From Defluviitaleaceae bacterium (GTDB taxonomy: Bacteria; Bacillota; Clostridia; Lachnospirales; WQUN01), in assembly GCA_009781755.1 (NCBI GenBank), contig WQVD01000001.1:1-64000 (forward strand): 64,000 bases of DNA, written 5' to 3'. The notes below the pieces were generated by a model that worked only from the letters and a program-made list of their open reading frames with translations, did not search any database and was not told the DNA's origin. Position 1 is the stretch's first letter, and every line of letters starts with the position of its first letter. The translations under genes and the position numbers were made by a program. This document shows positions 35,688 to 44,356 of this stretch, in pieces.

Positions 35688-35837
35688 TTATCTGGTTTCG
35701 CGGTGTTCGGTGTGAGAGTTGCAAAAACGGCAGAATTTCTTTACTTCCATGCGGTCGGGATGTTTCTTTTTGTCTTTGGTGGTTTGGTAGTTTCGTTGCT
35801 TGCAGGGTACACAAGCCAGCGTGATTTTCGTGCGCAT
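35688..35837 (-). CDS. rpmG: 50S ribosomal protein L33
   Basis: 49 residues, starting [17 protein letters not shown] and ending [14 protein letters not shown]; the two CxxC pairs make the zinc-binding form. GAGG site. First gene of the rpmG-secE-nusG-rplK-rplA operon. Confidence 0.95.
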   Translation of the reverse strand: MRTKITLACVPCKQRNYQTTKDKKKHPDRMEVKKFCRFCNSHTEHRETR

Positions 35838-35886
35838 GTGGTTTCCTCTTTTCTAGGTAGTTTGTATCAAAATTACAACATCAAAA

Positions 35887-35941
35887 AAGCGCGTCCGCGC
35901 TTGATAGGGGAAGAATAGCATATTCCGCCTGACGCTGTCAA
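35887..35941 (-). promoter_or_regulatory. Promoter and 5' leader hairpin of the rpmG-secE-nusG operon
   Basis: Minus strand TTGACA (35936-35941), 18-base spacer ending in TGC (extended -10) and TATTCT (35912-35917). The transcript would begin near 35905, immediately in front of the hairpin AAGCGCG/CGCGCTT (35887-35902) that is followed by TTTTTT. It looks like a terminator but sits at the extreme 5' end, so it may stabilise the mRNA or pause polymerase. Confidence 0.7.
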
Positions 35942-35982
35942 CATTTTTTAATGATTGATACACGAAAAGCGCAACAAAAAAA

Positions 35983-36015
35983 TTTCAGTTGGTAACTGTC
36001 AGTTACCAACTGAAA
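35983..36015. repeat. 33-bp perfect palindrome, copy 1
   Basis: TTTCAGTTGGTAACTG, a single T, then CAGTTACCAACTGAAA: 16-bp arms. On the minus strand it follows the cyclophilin gene and is trailed by a seven-T run, so this copy can act as a terminator. The identical 33 bases recur at 63030-63062. Confidence 0.9.
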
Positions 36016-36047
36016 TTTTAAAAAGTGCTTAGAATTTATTGCGTGGA

Positions 36048-36527
36048 TTATACGGCTTTAATGGATTCGATTGTTTGCGCTTGACGCGGGCGGTCATTAG
36101 CGCCTTTGTCGCATGCAGCGATGGCATCCAGTACTTCAAAGCCTTCAAGCAATTTGCCAAACGCGGCGTAACTGCCATCCAAGTGGGGTGCGTCTGCGTG
36201 CATGATGAAGAATTGGCTGCCAGCAGAGTTGGGATCGCCGCTGCGTGCCATGGACAGTACGCCACGCACGTGATTAACGGGATTGGCTATGCCGTTGGAT
36301 GCGAATTCACCCTCGATTTGATAGCCAGGGCCACCCATGCCGGTGCCGTCGGGGCAACCGCCTTGAATCATAAAGCCCGGTATCACGCGGTGGAAGATCA
36401 AGCCGTCGTAGAAGCCGTCGTTGACCAAGCTAAGGAAATTTTTTACGGATTTGGGTGCGGTGTCGGGGTACAGTTCGAGTTTCATTTGCCCGCCGCTCTG
36501 CATGGTGATGATTACTTGTGGGTTCAT
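36048..36527 (-). CDS. Cyclophilin-type peptidyl-prolyl cis-trans isomerase
   Basis: 159 residues, cytoplasmic (no signal). Conserved active-site parts are FHRVIPGFMIQGG (catalytic Arg), NSAGSQFFI and the LDGSYAAFGKL loop. GGAGG site. Assists folding at prolines. Followed 33 bases later by the 33-bp palindrome. Confidence 0.93.
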   Translation of the reverse strand: MNPQVIITMQSGGQMKLELYPDTAPKSVKNFLSLVNDGFYDGLIFHRVIPGFMIQGGCPDGTGMGGPGYQIEGEFASNGIANPVNHVRGVLSMARSGDPNSAGSQFFIMHADAPHLDGSYAAFGKLLEGFEVLDAIAACDKGANDRPRQAQTIESIKAV

Positions 36528-36627
36528 TTTTTATTCCTCCAACATATTTTTTTCAACTGTATCACAGACAACATAAGTTGGAAAGGCGTGGTGCATACAC
36601 TGTTTCACCGGGGGGAGGAACGATGAA

Positions 36628-36981
36628 ATGAAACGGGTGACTTTGCACACAGAGCACTACATACCATTGCTTAGAGAATTTGCGCAGTCGTGGGGGCGCG
36701 GCGCGTGGGTTGCGGATATCATGCGGCTGCTGGCCGAAGTAGCCATGCGCGAGAATGCTATTTATGCCCACGCGCCACGTATGCGCGAATTTGCGCAGTC
36801 ATTGTCCGATGCGCCCATGTACCGGCGCGAAGCCGCACAGTTGAAGCGTTTTTTGCACGACAACGACCGGTTGCATTTAGAAGGATACGTGCGCTTTCGA
36901 ATGCGTGCTTATGCCGAAATGCTGGATATGCTGTCGTATCGGCTGATAAAAAAATTAAGAATTTGCGCGAATGAGGACTAG
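36628..36981 (+). CDS. Unknown protein, similar to the C-terminal part of YtxC
   Basis: 117 residues, soluble, Arg-rich. The segment LHLEGYVRFRMRAYAEML resembles the EGFxxFRLKDY stretch near the C-terminus of the sporulation-related YtxC family, but YtxC is more than twice as long. Start has GGAGG nine bases upstream. It lies 60 bases before the V-ATPase genes on the same strand; function and link to them are unknown. Confidence 0.45.
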   Translation: MKRVTLHTEHYIPLLREFAQSWGRGAWVADIMRLLAEVAMRENAIYAHAPRMREFAQSLSDAPMYRREAAQLKRFLHDNDRLHLEGYVRFRMRAYAEMLDMLSYRLIKKLRICANED

Positions 36982-37041
36982 CCCTGCATGGAAATATATG
37001 GTAGTTATTAGCGCAATGAATTTTATCGAGGGGTGGTAAAC

Positions 37042-37344
37042 ATGCGCGAAGTTTTAAGCACATTGCTGGAAATTGAAAATGAAGCACGCAACGCGTCATA
37101 TGTTGCCGAAGATGACGATTATACAACGCAAGCAGAAATCAAGCGGCGTGTAACCCAAATTGAGCGCGAAGCAAAAATGCGCATCGCAGCCCTAACACAC
37201 GAAGCCGCAAACGAAACCAACGAGCGCATTAAAGAAATCGAAAGAGATTATCAGCAAAAAAATGCCGCAATGGAGTCCTTCTTCGCGCGTGCACATGACG
37301 GTCTTGTGGATAAAATTGTAAATGAGGTGCTGCATGCGCATTAA
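37042..37344 (+). CDS. V-type ATPase G/H-like peripheral stalk subunit
   Basis: 100 residues, almost entirely a charged helix rich in Glu, Arg, Lys and Ala (EIKRRVTQIEREAKMRIAAL), as expected of the stalk coiled coil that pairs with subunit E. ATG at 37042 is preferred over a GTG nine bases earlier because of GAGGGG. Overlaps the next gene by 11 bases. First of the V-ATPase genes. Confidence 0.65.
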   Translation: MREVLSTLLEIENEARNASYVAEDDDYTTQAEIKRRVTQIEREAKMRIAALTHEAANETNERIKEIERDYQQKNAAMESFFARAHDGLVDKIVNEVLHAH

Positions 37345-37936
37345 TTACGCAGCATTGAATGCCAAAATTGCCGGGCGGCACAAGGTGTCCGCGGGGGATG
37401 GTGCGATTATTTTGCGCTGGTTACCGCACGGACCGGTGCGGGTGTTGATAGCAAATATGGTTGCCGTGCCAGGATATGCACGCACGGTCGAAGATTACAT
37501 ACGAATCTGGAAAAACGCCCGGCAATTAAGAGGTGTTAACGCACGCGTGGCGCAGGCCATTTTGGGTGCGGAAATTGATTTGCGTAATTTCATTTGGATG
37601 TACCGCTTGAAAAAATACCGCGGCATCACTGGGGAAGAAGCATTTGGCAAGCTGGTGCCTGTGCGGTGGCGGTTAAAAAACGCTTGTTGGCGGCGATTGG
37701 TCAATGCTCCCGATGAAGTGGCATTGCTTGGTGCATTGGCCGATGGCCCATATGCGAAAATTTTCGGCTCCTTTGTGCGGCCGGAGCATGCATTAGATGC
37801 CGCCGTAGCGCGTGTATGCCACACAGAGGCTAAGCGTCACCCCCAATCAATTGCCGCATTATTCGGCTTCCTTTTAAAAGTGCCGGCTTCGCCTTATGTG
37901 GTGCCGGCTTCGCCTTATTTGGTGCCAACATGGTAG
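37334..37936 (+). CDS. V-type ATPase subunit C (NtpC/AC39), short form
   Basis: 200 residues against about 330-350 in normal subunit C. The central part ILGAEIDLRNFIWMYRLKKYRG followed by LVPVRWRL fits the AC39 repeat. The final 20 residues are generated by a tandem 21-bp repeat giving VPASPYV VPASPYL VP and look non-functional. GAGG six bases before ATG 37334. Subunit C connects the rotor D/F to the membrane ring, so its shortening matters together with missing D and F. Confidence 0.65.
   Translation: MRINYAALNAKIAGRHKVSAGDGAIILRWLPHGPVRVLIANMVAVPGYARTVEDYIRIWKNARQLRGVNARVAQAILGAEIDLRNFIWMYRLKKYRGITGEEAFGKLVPVRWRLKNACWRRLVNAPDEVALLGALADGPYAKIFGSFVRPEHALDAAVARVCHTEAKRHPQSIAALFGFLLKVPASPYVVPASPYLVPTW
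37880..37921 (+). repeat. Tandem 21-bp repeat inside the subunit C gene
   Basis: GTGCCGGCTTCGCCTTATGTG and GTGCCGGCTTCGCCTTATTTG, with GTGCC starting a third. The unit differs from the intergenic family 2 core GTGCCGGCTAAAGCCTTATTTG by only a few bases. It encodes the end of subunit C just before the subunit I start. Confidence 0.85.
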
Positions 37937-39801
37937 AAAAAATGACCTATGTAAACATCGTCGGGCACATCGGCAGCATGAACCATGTGGTAAACCGATA
38001 TTTCTCGCGGTACGACATCCAATTAGAGCCGGGTGAGACACACAGCGAAATGGAGCCCTTCTCCACGAGCAACCCCTATGCCGCCACGTTGCAAAAAGCA
38101 GAACGCTTCATGTTAATGATGGGTCATACGCCGCCGATTTTGCCCAGCATGGATACAGCAGAAGCCGTCAACCTCGTTGAAGACGCATATCGTTTGTACG
38201 AGGCGCGGGAAGAAGCCTTGCGTGCGCGTGAACATGCAATGACTCAAATGGAAGAATATCTGGCACGCATCGCTCCGTTTACGGCGATTATTGACGACTT
38301 GCGCAAGCTGGGTGAAAGTACGTTTCTTCATTATAAATGCGGTCGACTGGACACCGTGCATTACAAGCAATTCGAAACATTCAAGCACGAGGACGAAAAA
38401 ATTATATTCATCCCTACCCAACGCAACGCAGAGAGCGTGTGGGGGGTGTATTTTACGCCCATGCAGCACGCGCAAACGGTAGATGCGATATTCGCCGGGT
38501 TCAATTTTGAAGTGATTTCGTTGGAGGGTGAAGGATCGGCGGCGGCACGCGGGCGGTTGGCGCAAGAGGTGCGTAGCTTGTCGCAGGAGACACTGGCGCG
38601 GCTGGTTATCGAAGGGGTTAACCCCATGCGCTTGTTCGCAGCTTGTGCACATGTGCGCACGTTGTATAAAAAATTTGATGTAAAAAAATACGCCCGATTG
38701 AGTCGCGGGCGGCGTGTATTTGCGTTTTCCGGTTGGATGGGTGCGGACGATGCAAATGCATTGGATAAAGAAATGCAAGCAGATAATCTGCTCCTATTTA
38801 CCCTTGGCGAATCCAACGCAGGTGCCCCCACGCGGTTGCGCAATTGGCCTGTGGTGCGGCAATTTGAATTTTTCACCCTGATGTACGGCTTGCCGTCGTA
38901 TGGTGAGGCCGATCCGACATTTGTGTTGGCGGTGACGTATACGCTGTTATTTGGCTTGATGTTTGGCGATGTGGGGCACGGGATGGTGCTGGCGGCTTTG
39001 GGTGCTGTTTTATTGTGGATACATCGTAAACCGCTGGGGGGGATTGTCGCGGTGGTGGGTGTGTCGGCCATGGCTTTTGGGTTTTTATATGGCAGCATCT
39101 TTGGTGTGGAAACGATGTTGCCCGCTTTATGGCGGCGACCCGCGCAGGATATTACCGGGATGCTACTGTTCGCGGTGGGGCTGGGTGTGGTACTGGTGGT
39201 TATTTCGATGGGTATCCATATGTACAACGCGTTGTGTCGTAGCGATGTGGGTGCGTTTATTTTTAGCGCGAATGGGTTAGCGGGGTTGCTTTTTTATGGC
39301 ACGGTGGTGTTTGGGGCTGTGCAGGTGTGGGGTATGGAGGGGGCATTTCCTTGGTGGGTGCTGTCGTTCCCGTTGCTACTACTAGCTGCGAAATTTCCGC
39401 TGGAGGCATGGATGGCAGGGCGTAGTGTTATCCCAGAGGGTGGTGTGGGGGCATTTATTTTCCGCACTGTCATGGAAATATTTGAAACGCTGCTGACGTA
39501 TTTGACCAATACCATATCCTTTGTGCGGGTGGGGGCGTTTGCCATCAGTCATGCGGGCATGATGCATGTAGTGGTGCAATTGTCGCAGGGCACGCGTGGT
39601 GCCAGCAGTTTAATCATTTTTATTTTGGGCAATGCGTTGGTGATCATTATCGAGGGGTTGTTGGTGGCAATCCAAGCGTTGCGGCTTGATTTTTATGAAA
39701 TATTCAGCCGGTTTTACCGTGGGGGCGGGCGGGTGTTTTCATCGCACAAAATTAGTGGTTCGGACAATCCGCACCGCATTAAGGGAGCAGAACGAAGATG
39801 A
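37930..39801 (+). CDS. V-type ATPase subunit I (a subunit)
   Basis: 623 residues. About 300 N-terminal residues are cytoplasmic and helical (stalk contact); the C-terminal half has about seven to eight membrane helices with YTLLFGLMFGDVGHGMVLA, TISFVRVGAFAISHAGMM and EGLLVAIQALRLDFYE, the blocks around the conserved proton-path Arg. It forms the ion half-channels next to the K ring. Overlaps subunit C by seven bases; the ATG lacks a good binding site, so coupling is likely. Confidence 0.9.
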   Translation: MVEKMTYVNIVGHIGSMNHVVNRYFSRYDIQLEPGETHSEMEPFSTSNPYAATLQKAERFMLMMGHTPPILPSMDTAEAVNLVEDAYRLYEAREEALRAREHAMTQMEEYLARIAPFTAIIDDLRKLGESTFLHYKCGRLDTVHYKQFETFKHEDEKIIFIPTQRNAESVWGVYFTPMQHAQTVDAIFAGFNFEVISLEGEGSAAARGRLAQEVRSLSQETLARLVIEGVNPMRLFAACAHVRTLYKKFDVKKYARLSRGRRVFAFSGWMGADDANALDKEMQADNLLLFTLGESNAGAPTRLRNWPVVRQFEFFTLMYGLPSYGEADPTFVLAVTYTLLFGLMFGDVGHGMVLAALGAVLLWIHRKPLGGIVAVVGVSAMAFGFLYGSIFGVETMLPALWRRPAQDITGMLLFAVGLGVVLVVISMGIHMYNALCRSDVGAFIFSANGLAGLLFYGTVVFGAVQVWGMEGAFPWWVLSFPLLLLAAKFPLEAWMAGRSVIPEGGVGAFIFRTVMEIFETLLTYLTNTISFVRVGAFAISHAGMMHVVVQLSQGTRGASSLIIFILGNALVIIIEGLLVAIQALRLDFYEIFSRFYRGGGRVFSSHKISGSDNPHRIKGAERR

Positions 39802-40142
39802 ACAAAAGCAGAAAAAAGCGGTGGCTGGCCGCACAAATCGTGATTTTTGCAGTTATTTATATAACGGCGGCGGTATTTTTATTTGGTGTGCGGGTACAAG
39901 GCGCACAGGCAGATGACGGCAATGATTGGGCTGTGGCGGCGGCATTTATTGCTGCAGGACTGGCCACGGGGCTGGGGGCAATCGGTACGGGCATCGCGGT
40001 GAGTTCGGCGGCGTCGGCAGCAATCGCAGCGGTGAGTGAAAATGAGCAGAATTTCGGCAAGGCGATGATTTTTGTGGCGATGGCAGAAGGGATTGCGATT
40101 TATGGATTATTAATCGCATTCATGATTTTGGGGCGGGTGTAA
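39798..40142 (+). CDS. V-type ATPase subunit K (rotor ring)
   Basis: 114 residues. A basic N-terminus and a first helix (13-34) are followed by a two-helix hairpin: AAGLATGLGAIGTGIAVSSA and AMIFVAMAEGIAIYGLLIAF. Glu 97 in MAEGIAIYG is the ion-binding carboxylate. It is shorter than the four-helix K of Enterococcus and has a single hairpin, as in several Clostridia. Proton or sodium use cannot be decided here. Confidence 0.85.
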   Translation: MNKSRKKRWLAAQIVIFAVIYITAAVFLFGVRVQGAQADDGNDWAVAAAFIAAGLATGLGAIGTGIAVSSAASAAIAAVSENEQNFGKAMIFVAMAEGIAIYGLLIAFMILGRV

Positions 40143-40147
40143 TAGAT

Positions 40148-40726
40148 ATGGTTGAAGCGCATTTAGATTACTTTGCACAAGCAATGCTGGGCGAAGCTGC
40201 CGCCATGAAGCGGCGCATGGCACGCGCTAACGAAAAAAAGCGCCAAGCTGCGATCATGGCTGCCATTAATGAATCACGCGCACGCGTAGCTGAAGAAGTT
40301 CAAAAAAGCACACAGCAATTGTTAATTGAACGCAATAAAAAATTAGCAGCGTTGGTCACGCAATCACGCGAGAAGTATTGGCAGCACAAACAAAAATTAC
40401 TGCACGATTTATTTGATGTAGCTGAAAATCGTATAAATAATTTTGTCGCATCGGATGCATATCCAAGATATATGCAGGAGCGAATACATGCCGCAATGCG
40501 TGTAAATGAGTTTACCACCGTGCAATTGATGCAACGCGACATAGAAGCAGCATTTGAGTTGCCGAAAAATTTAACCGCAGAAGCAAGCACGGATGATTTT
40601 ATTGGGGGATTTATTTTAATAAATGAAGCGCGCACACAAAGAATCGATTACACCCTATTAACCCAATTAAAAGAGGCTGAAGACCATTTTGATGAACGGT
40701 TTGGTGGCGATATTGGTGATAAATGA
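40148..40726 (+). CDS. V-type ATPase subunit E
   Basis: 192 residues: a long N-terminal helix (about 1-90, rich in Lys, Arg, Ala and Glu) and a C-terminal domain ending with DDFIGGFILINEARTQRIDYTL, typical of subunit E. Pairs with the G/H-like protein as the peripheral stalk. Overlaps the subunit A frame. Confidence 0.8.
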   Translation: MVEAHLDYFAQAMLGEAAAMKRRMARANEKKRQAAIMAAINESRARVAEEVQKSTQQLLIERNKKLAALVTQSREKYWQHKQKLLHDLFDVAENRINNFVASDAYPRYMQERIHAAMRVNEFTTVQLMQRDIEAAFELPKNLTAEASTDDFIGGFILINEARTQRIDYTLLTQLKEAEDHFDERFGGDIGDK

Positions 40727-42272
40727 TAAATCGGCTGACAAACAAAGCGGCGTAATCATGGGTATAGACGGGCCAGTGGTGCGTGTCATAACCGACAAAA
40801 TCGGTATTTTTGCGGTGGGGGAGATTGTGCATGTGGGGGCGCGTGCTATGATGGGGGAAGTGATTTCGTTGCGTAGTGTGGAGGGTGACGCCATCGTTGG
40901 GCACGATTCCGCACAAAACGGAGTCGCGGATAAAGATGAAGCCGTTGTGCAGGTATTCGAAGATACTACGGGTTTGTATGTGGGGGAACCGGTGCATGGA
41001 ACGGGGCGTCCATTGTCGGTGCGGATTGCGCCCGGCTGGGTGGGGCACGTGTTTGACGGTATTGGCCGGCGGTTGGATGCGCCCGGCGAAAAAAAATGGA
41101 ATGTACATATCTGCGTAAAACCGGGTGACTCACTTGACCATCATGCAGAATGGGCGCATGTGCATGAAACAGAAGCCGTAATCTTTAAAGCCATGCTGCC
41201 GCCGAATATTTGCGGTGTGGTATTGGAATGCGCGCCCGATGGTGAATACAGTGACACAGAGCCGTTGCTTGTTTTGCAACACGGTGATGAGCGGCACGTC
41301 CTTTCATTGGCACACTTTTATCCGGTGCGTATACCGCGCCCGATTTGTCATCGTTTGCCACCGGAGCGGTTGCTGACTACTGGGGTGCGAGTGGTTGACA
41401 GCTTATTTCCTGTGGCGATGGGTGGGGTAGCAGCCATGCCGGGGGGATTTGGTACAGGCAAGACCATGCTGCAGCATGCCATTGCCAAAGGGTGCGATGC
41501 CGATTTGATTGTGTACATAGGCTGCGGCGAACGCGGCAACGAAATGGCCGCCGTATTGGAAGACTTCGGCACATTGATGTCCCGGATGGTGCTCATCGCC
41601 AATACATCCGACATGCCTGTAGCCGCACGCGAGGCGAGTATCTTCACAGGATTGGCGGTGGCGGAGGCATACCGAGATATGGGCTACAACGTAGCGGTGA
41701 TGGCAGATTCTACATCTCGCTGGGCAGAGGCCTCGCGTGAATTATCCGCGCGCCTACAGGAAATACCCGCAGAAGAAGGCTACCCCGCGGATTTGGCTGC
41801 GCGGCTGGCAGCTTTTTATGCCCGCGCAGGTGCGGTGGTGAATGTGAACGGTACGCGGGGTTCGGTCACGTTGATTGGCGCGGTATCGCCGCAGGGGGTA
41901 GATTTCTCTGAGCCGGTGACGGTGTACACCAAGCGGTATGTGCGCACTTTTTGGGCGTTGGATAAAAGATTGGCATACGCGCGGCATTATCCTGCGGTGG
42001 ATTGGCTTGCTTCATACAGCGATTACATCGATTTGCTTCCGCCGGAAACCGTTCGTCTGCGTGCGCGTTTATTGGACATTTTATTAGAAGAAGCGCGAAT
42101 TATAGAAATTGTTAAATTGCTGGGGTCACAAGATTTGTCCGACGCGCAGCGCGATACATTGCGGGCGGCTAAAGAAATTAGGGAAATCTTTTTGCAACAA
42201 AATACCTTCGATCCGGTGGACGCGTACACCCCACCGCAACTGCAAGCGCAAATGATGGCGCATTATATATGA
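40716..42272 (+). CDS. V-type ATPase catalytic subunit A
   Basis: 518 residues, shorter than the usual 580-600; most of the loss is in the non-homologous region. Motifs: P-loop GGFGTGKT (about 243), GERGNEM with the catalytic Glu, and DSTSRWAEASRE. All residues for ATP hydrolysis appear intact. The start is uncertain: GTG at 40716 (weak GGTGG) gives MINDKSADKQSGVIMGIDGPVV; the frame is open to an ATG at 40689. Overlaps subunit B by four bases. Confidence 0.9.
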   Translation: MINDKSADKQSGVIMGIDGPVVRVITDKIGIFAVGEIVHVGARAMMGEVISLRSVEGDAIVGHDSAQNGVADKDEAVVQVFEDTTGLYVGEPVHGTGRPLSVRIAPGWVGHVFDGIGRRLDAPGEKKWNVHICVKPGDSLDHHAEWAHVHETEAVIFKAMLPPNICGVVLECAPDGEYSDTEPLLVLQHGDERHVLSLAHFYPVRIPRPICHRLPPERLLTTGVRVVDSLFPVAMGGVAAMPGGFGTGKTMLQHAIAKGCDADLIVYIGCGERGNEMAAVLEDFGTLMSRMVLIANTSDMPVAAREASIFTGLAVAEAYRDMGYNVAVMADSTSRWAEASRELSARLQEIPAEEGYPADLAARLAAFYARAGAVVNVNGTRGSVTLIGAVSPQGVDFSEPVTVYTKRYVRTFWALDKRLAYARHYPAVDWLASYSDYIDLLPPETVRLRARLLDILLEEARIIEIVKLLGSQDLSDAQRDTLRAAKEIREIFLQQNTFDPVDAYTPPQLQAQMMAHYI

Positions 42273-43585
42273 AGCGCGAATACCTAGCCGCGCAAAAAAT
42301 AAGCGGCAATTTAATGGTGTTCGAAAATGTCCATGATGTAGCTTACAACGAAATCGTACAAATCCGCTTCGCTGATGATACCCGCGTCGCCACCGGGCGC
42401 GTAATCGAAATGGCGGGTGACAAGGCGGTTGTGTTGGTTTTTGATGGCGTAGCGGATTTTACGTTGACGAATACGCGCACGCGTTTTATGGGGCGGCCCA
42501 TGACGTTGGCACTTTCCCGGGAAATGTTGGGACGCGTATTTGATGGAATGGGGCGGCCGACGGACGGCACGGCACGATATGCTGCGGAAGTCACTCGTCC
42601 GATTAACGGCACCCCCATGAATCCCACTCATCGCCAATCCCCACACTTGCCTTTGCTGACGGGCGTGTCGGCCATTGATGGAATGATGACTTTCATGCGT
42701 GGGCAAAAATTGCCGATTTTTTCGGGCGATGGGTTGCCGCATGACCAATTGGCGGCGCAAATTGCCGCGCAGTTTATTAGCGTCACAGGGGAAGATGCGG
42801 TGGTGGTTTTTGCCGCTATGGGGTGCAAATTCGATACGGCTACGTTTTTTCGCCGCCAATTTGAAGAAAGCGGTGCATGGGCACAAACGGTGCTATTTCT
42901 TAACATGGCCGATGACCCGGCCGCCGAGCGGCTCATTACACCGCGGCTGGCTTTGACCGCGGCGGAATACTTCGCTTTTGATCACGCCCGCCACGTTTTG
43001 GTAATTCTCACCGACATGACTGTTTATGCCGAGAGCGTTCGTGCCATCGCATCTGCACGCGGCGAAATCCCCGGCCGTCGTGGGTATCCGGGGTATCTGT
43101 ATTCCGATTTGGCCACGTTGTACGAACGTGCCGGAACGCGCAAGGACAATCGCGGGTCGGTCACGCTCCTGCCTATTTTGACGCTGCCCGATGACGATAT
43201 CACACACCCCGTACCCGATCTCACTGGTTTCATCACCGAAGGGCAAATCGTGTTAGCACGCGATTTGCATGCGCGGGGTATCTACCCGCCGATAGCCGTA
43301 CTGCCGTCGTTGTCGCGCTTGATGAAGGATGGCATTGGCGCAGAAAAAACACATGCCGACCACGCCGCACTGGCGCGTAAAATATTTGCAATTTATGCGC
43401 AAGTGGCTGATATCCGCGTACTGCGTACCATCGTGGGTGACGATGGTCTAACCGAAGCAGATAAAAATATACTCGCATTCGGCGATGATTTTGAATCACA
43501 ATTTATCCACCAAGATGTCACGCTGCGATCTTTGGACGAAACCCTTGGCATCGCCCGCAAACTTGTGGCGTATTATCGCCTGTAG
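42269..43585 (+). CDS. V-type ATPase subunit B
   Basis: 438 residues. Non-catalytic nucleotide-binding partner of A: SGDGLPHDQLAAQIAAQF replaces a P-loop, and IPGRRGYPGYLYSDLATLYERAG is the family signature. ATGA overlap with subunit A. The normal next genes, D and F, are absent; the following gene is an RNA methyltransferase 41 bases away. Confidence 0.92.
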   Translation: MKREYLAAQKISGNLMVFENVHDVAYNEIVQIRFADDTRVATGRVIEMAGDKAVVLVFDGVADFTLTNTRTRFMGRPMTLALSREMLGRVFDGMGRPTDGTARYAAEVTRPINGTPMNPTHRQSPHLPLLTGVSAIDGMMTFMRGQKLPIFSGDGLPHDQLAAQIAAQFISVTGEDAVVVFAAMGCKFDTATFFRRQFEESGAWAQTVLFLNMADDPAAERLITPRLALTAAEYFAFDHARHVLVILTDMTVYAESVRAIASARGEIPGRRGYPGYLYSDLATLYERAGTRKDNRGSVTLLPILTLPDDDITHPVPDLTGFITEGQIVLARDLHARGIYPPIAVLPSLSRLMKDGIGAEKTHADHAALARKIFAIYAQVADIRVLRTIVGDDGLTEADKNILAFGDDFESQFIHQDVTLRSLDETLGIARKLVAYYRL

Positions 43586-43626
43586 TATACTCCGCGTATT
43601 ATTGCTAACATAGTAAGGAGCTACCC

Positions 43627-44355
43627 ATGGCCGTGATTAATTCACCCACCAATTTCCGCGTATTGCAATGGGCGAAGTTGAAGCAAAAAATCCAACGTGA
43701 CAAGTCAAAGCAATTCATCGCAGAGGGGTATCACTGCTTGGCCGAAGCATCCAAGGCCAATTGCTTACTCGAAACCATTTCTACCGAATCGGGCGCGCCC
43801 TTCGGCGTATCGCATCATCAAGTTTCCTACGATGTGTTGGCGAAATTATCGTCCATGGCCACCCCCGCCAAGATGCTGGGCATTTGTAAAATGCAACCCG
43901 CCCGCTCCCCGGGCGAAAAAATCTTATTGATTGATCAAGTGCACCACCCCGGCAATTTGGGTACGATTATCCGAAATGGGGTGGCTTTTTGCGTGGACAC
44001 AATAGTCACGCATGCATCGGTAGACATATATAATCCCAAGGTTGTGCAAGCGTCGCAAGGCATGGTTTTCCATCTGAATATAATGAAGAAACCCCTGCGC
44101 GATTACATCACGGAAATAAAAGCGCAAGGTTATCAAATCATTGGAACCGACGTGCGAGACGGCATGCCGTTGCAAAAAGCCCGCGCTGCAAGCAAACACG
44201 CCCTCCTGTTAGGCAGTGAGGGCGACGGGGTGGGGGAGGACTTATTATCGCTGTGTGACATCAAGGTACATATTCCCATGCATCCGCTGTGTGAATCATT
44301 AAATGTAGGCGTAGCGGCGGGAATACTTTTGTATGGATTAAGAAGGGAGTGCTAA
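43627..44355 (+). CDS. TrmH/SpoU family RNA 2'-O-methyltransferase
   Basis: 242 residues. N-terminal substrate-binding part (LKQKIQRDKSKQFIAEG), then the SPOUT knot motifs: HHPGNLGTIIRN (motif 1), LLGSEGDGVGEDLL (motif 2) and ESLNVGVAAGILLYGLRR (motif 3). Uses SAM to methylate a ribose in rRNA or tRNA. Site unknown. GGAG site. Confidence 0.9.
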   Translation: MAVINSPTNFRVLQWAKLKQKIQRDKSKQFIAEGYHCLAEASKANCLLETISTESGAPFGVSHHQVSYDVLAKLSSMATPAKMLGICKMQPARSPGEKILLIDQVHHPGNLGTIIRNGVAFCVDTIVTHASVDIYNPKVVQASQGMVFHLNIMKKPLRDYITEIKAQGYQIIGTDVRDGMPLQKARAASKHALLLGSEGDGVGEDLLSLCDIKVHIPMHPLCESLNVGVAAGILLYGLRREC

Positions 44356-44356
44356 C

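Noticed and set aside
36628-36981. Missing V-ATPase subunit D or F
   Set aside because: Sequence resembles the YtxC C-terminus and has neither the long coiled coil of D nor the small Rossmann-like F pattern.
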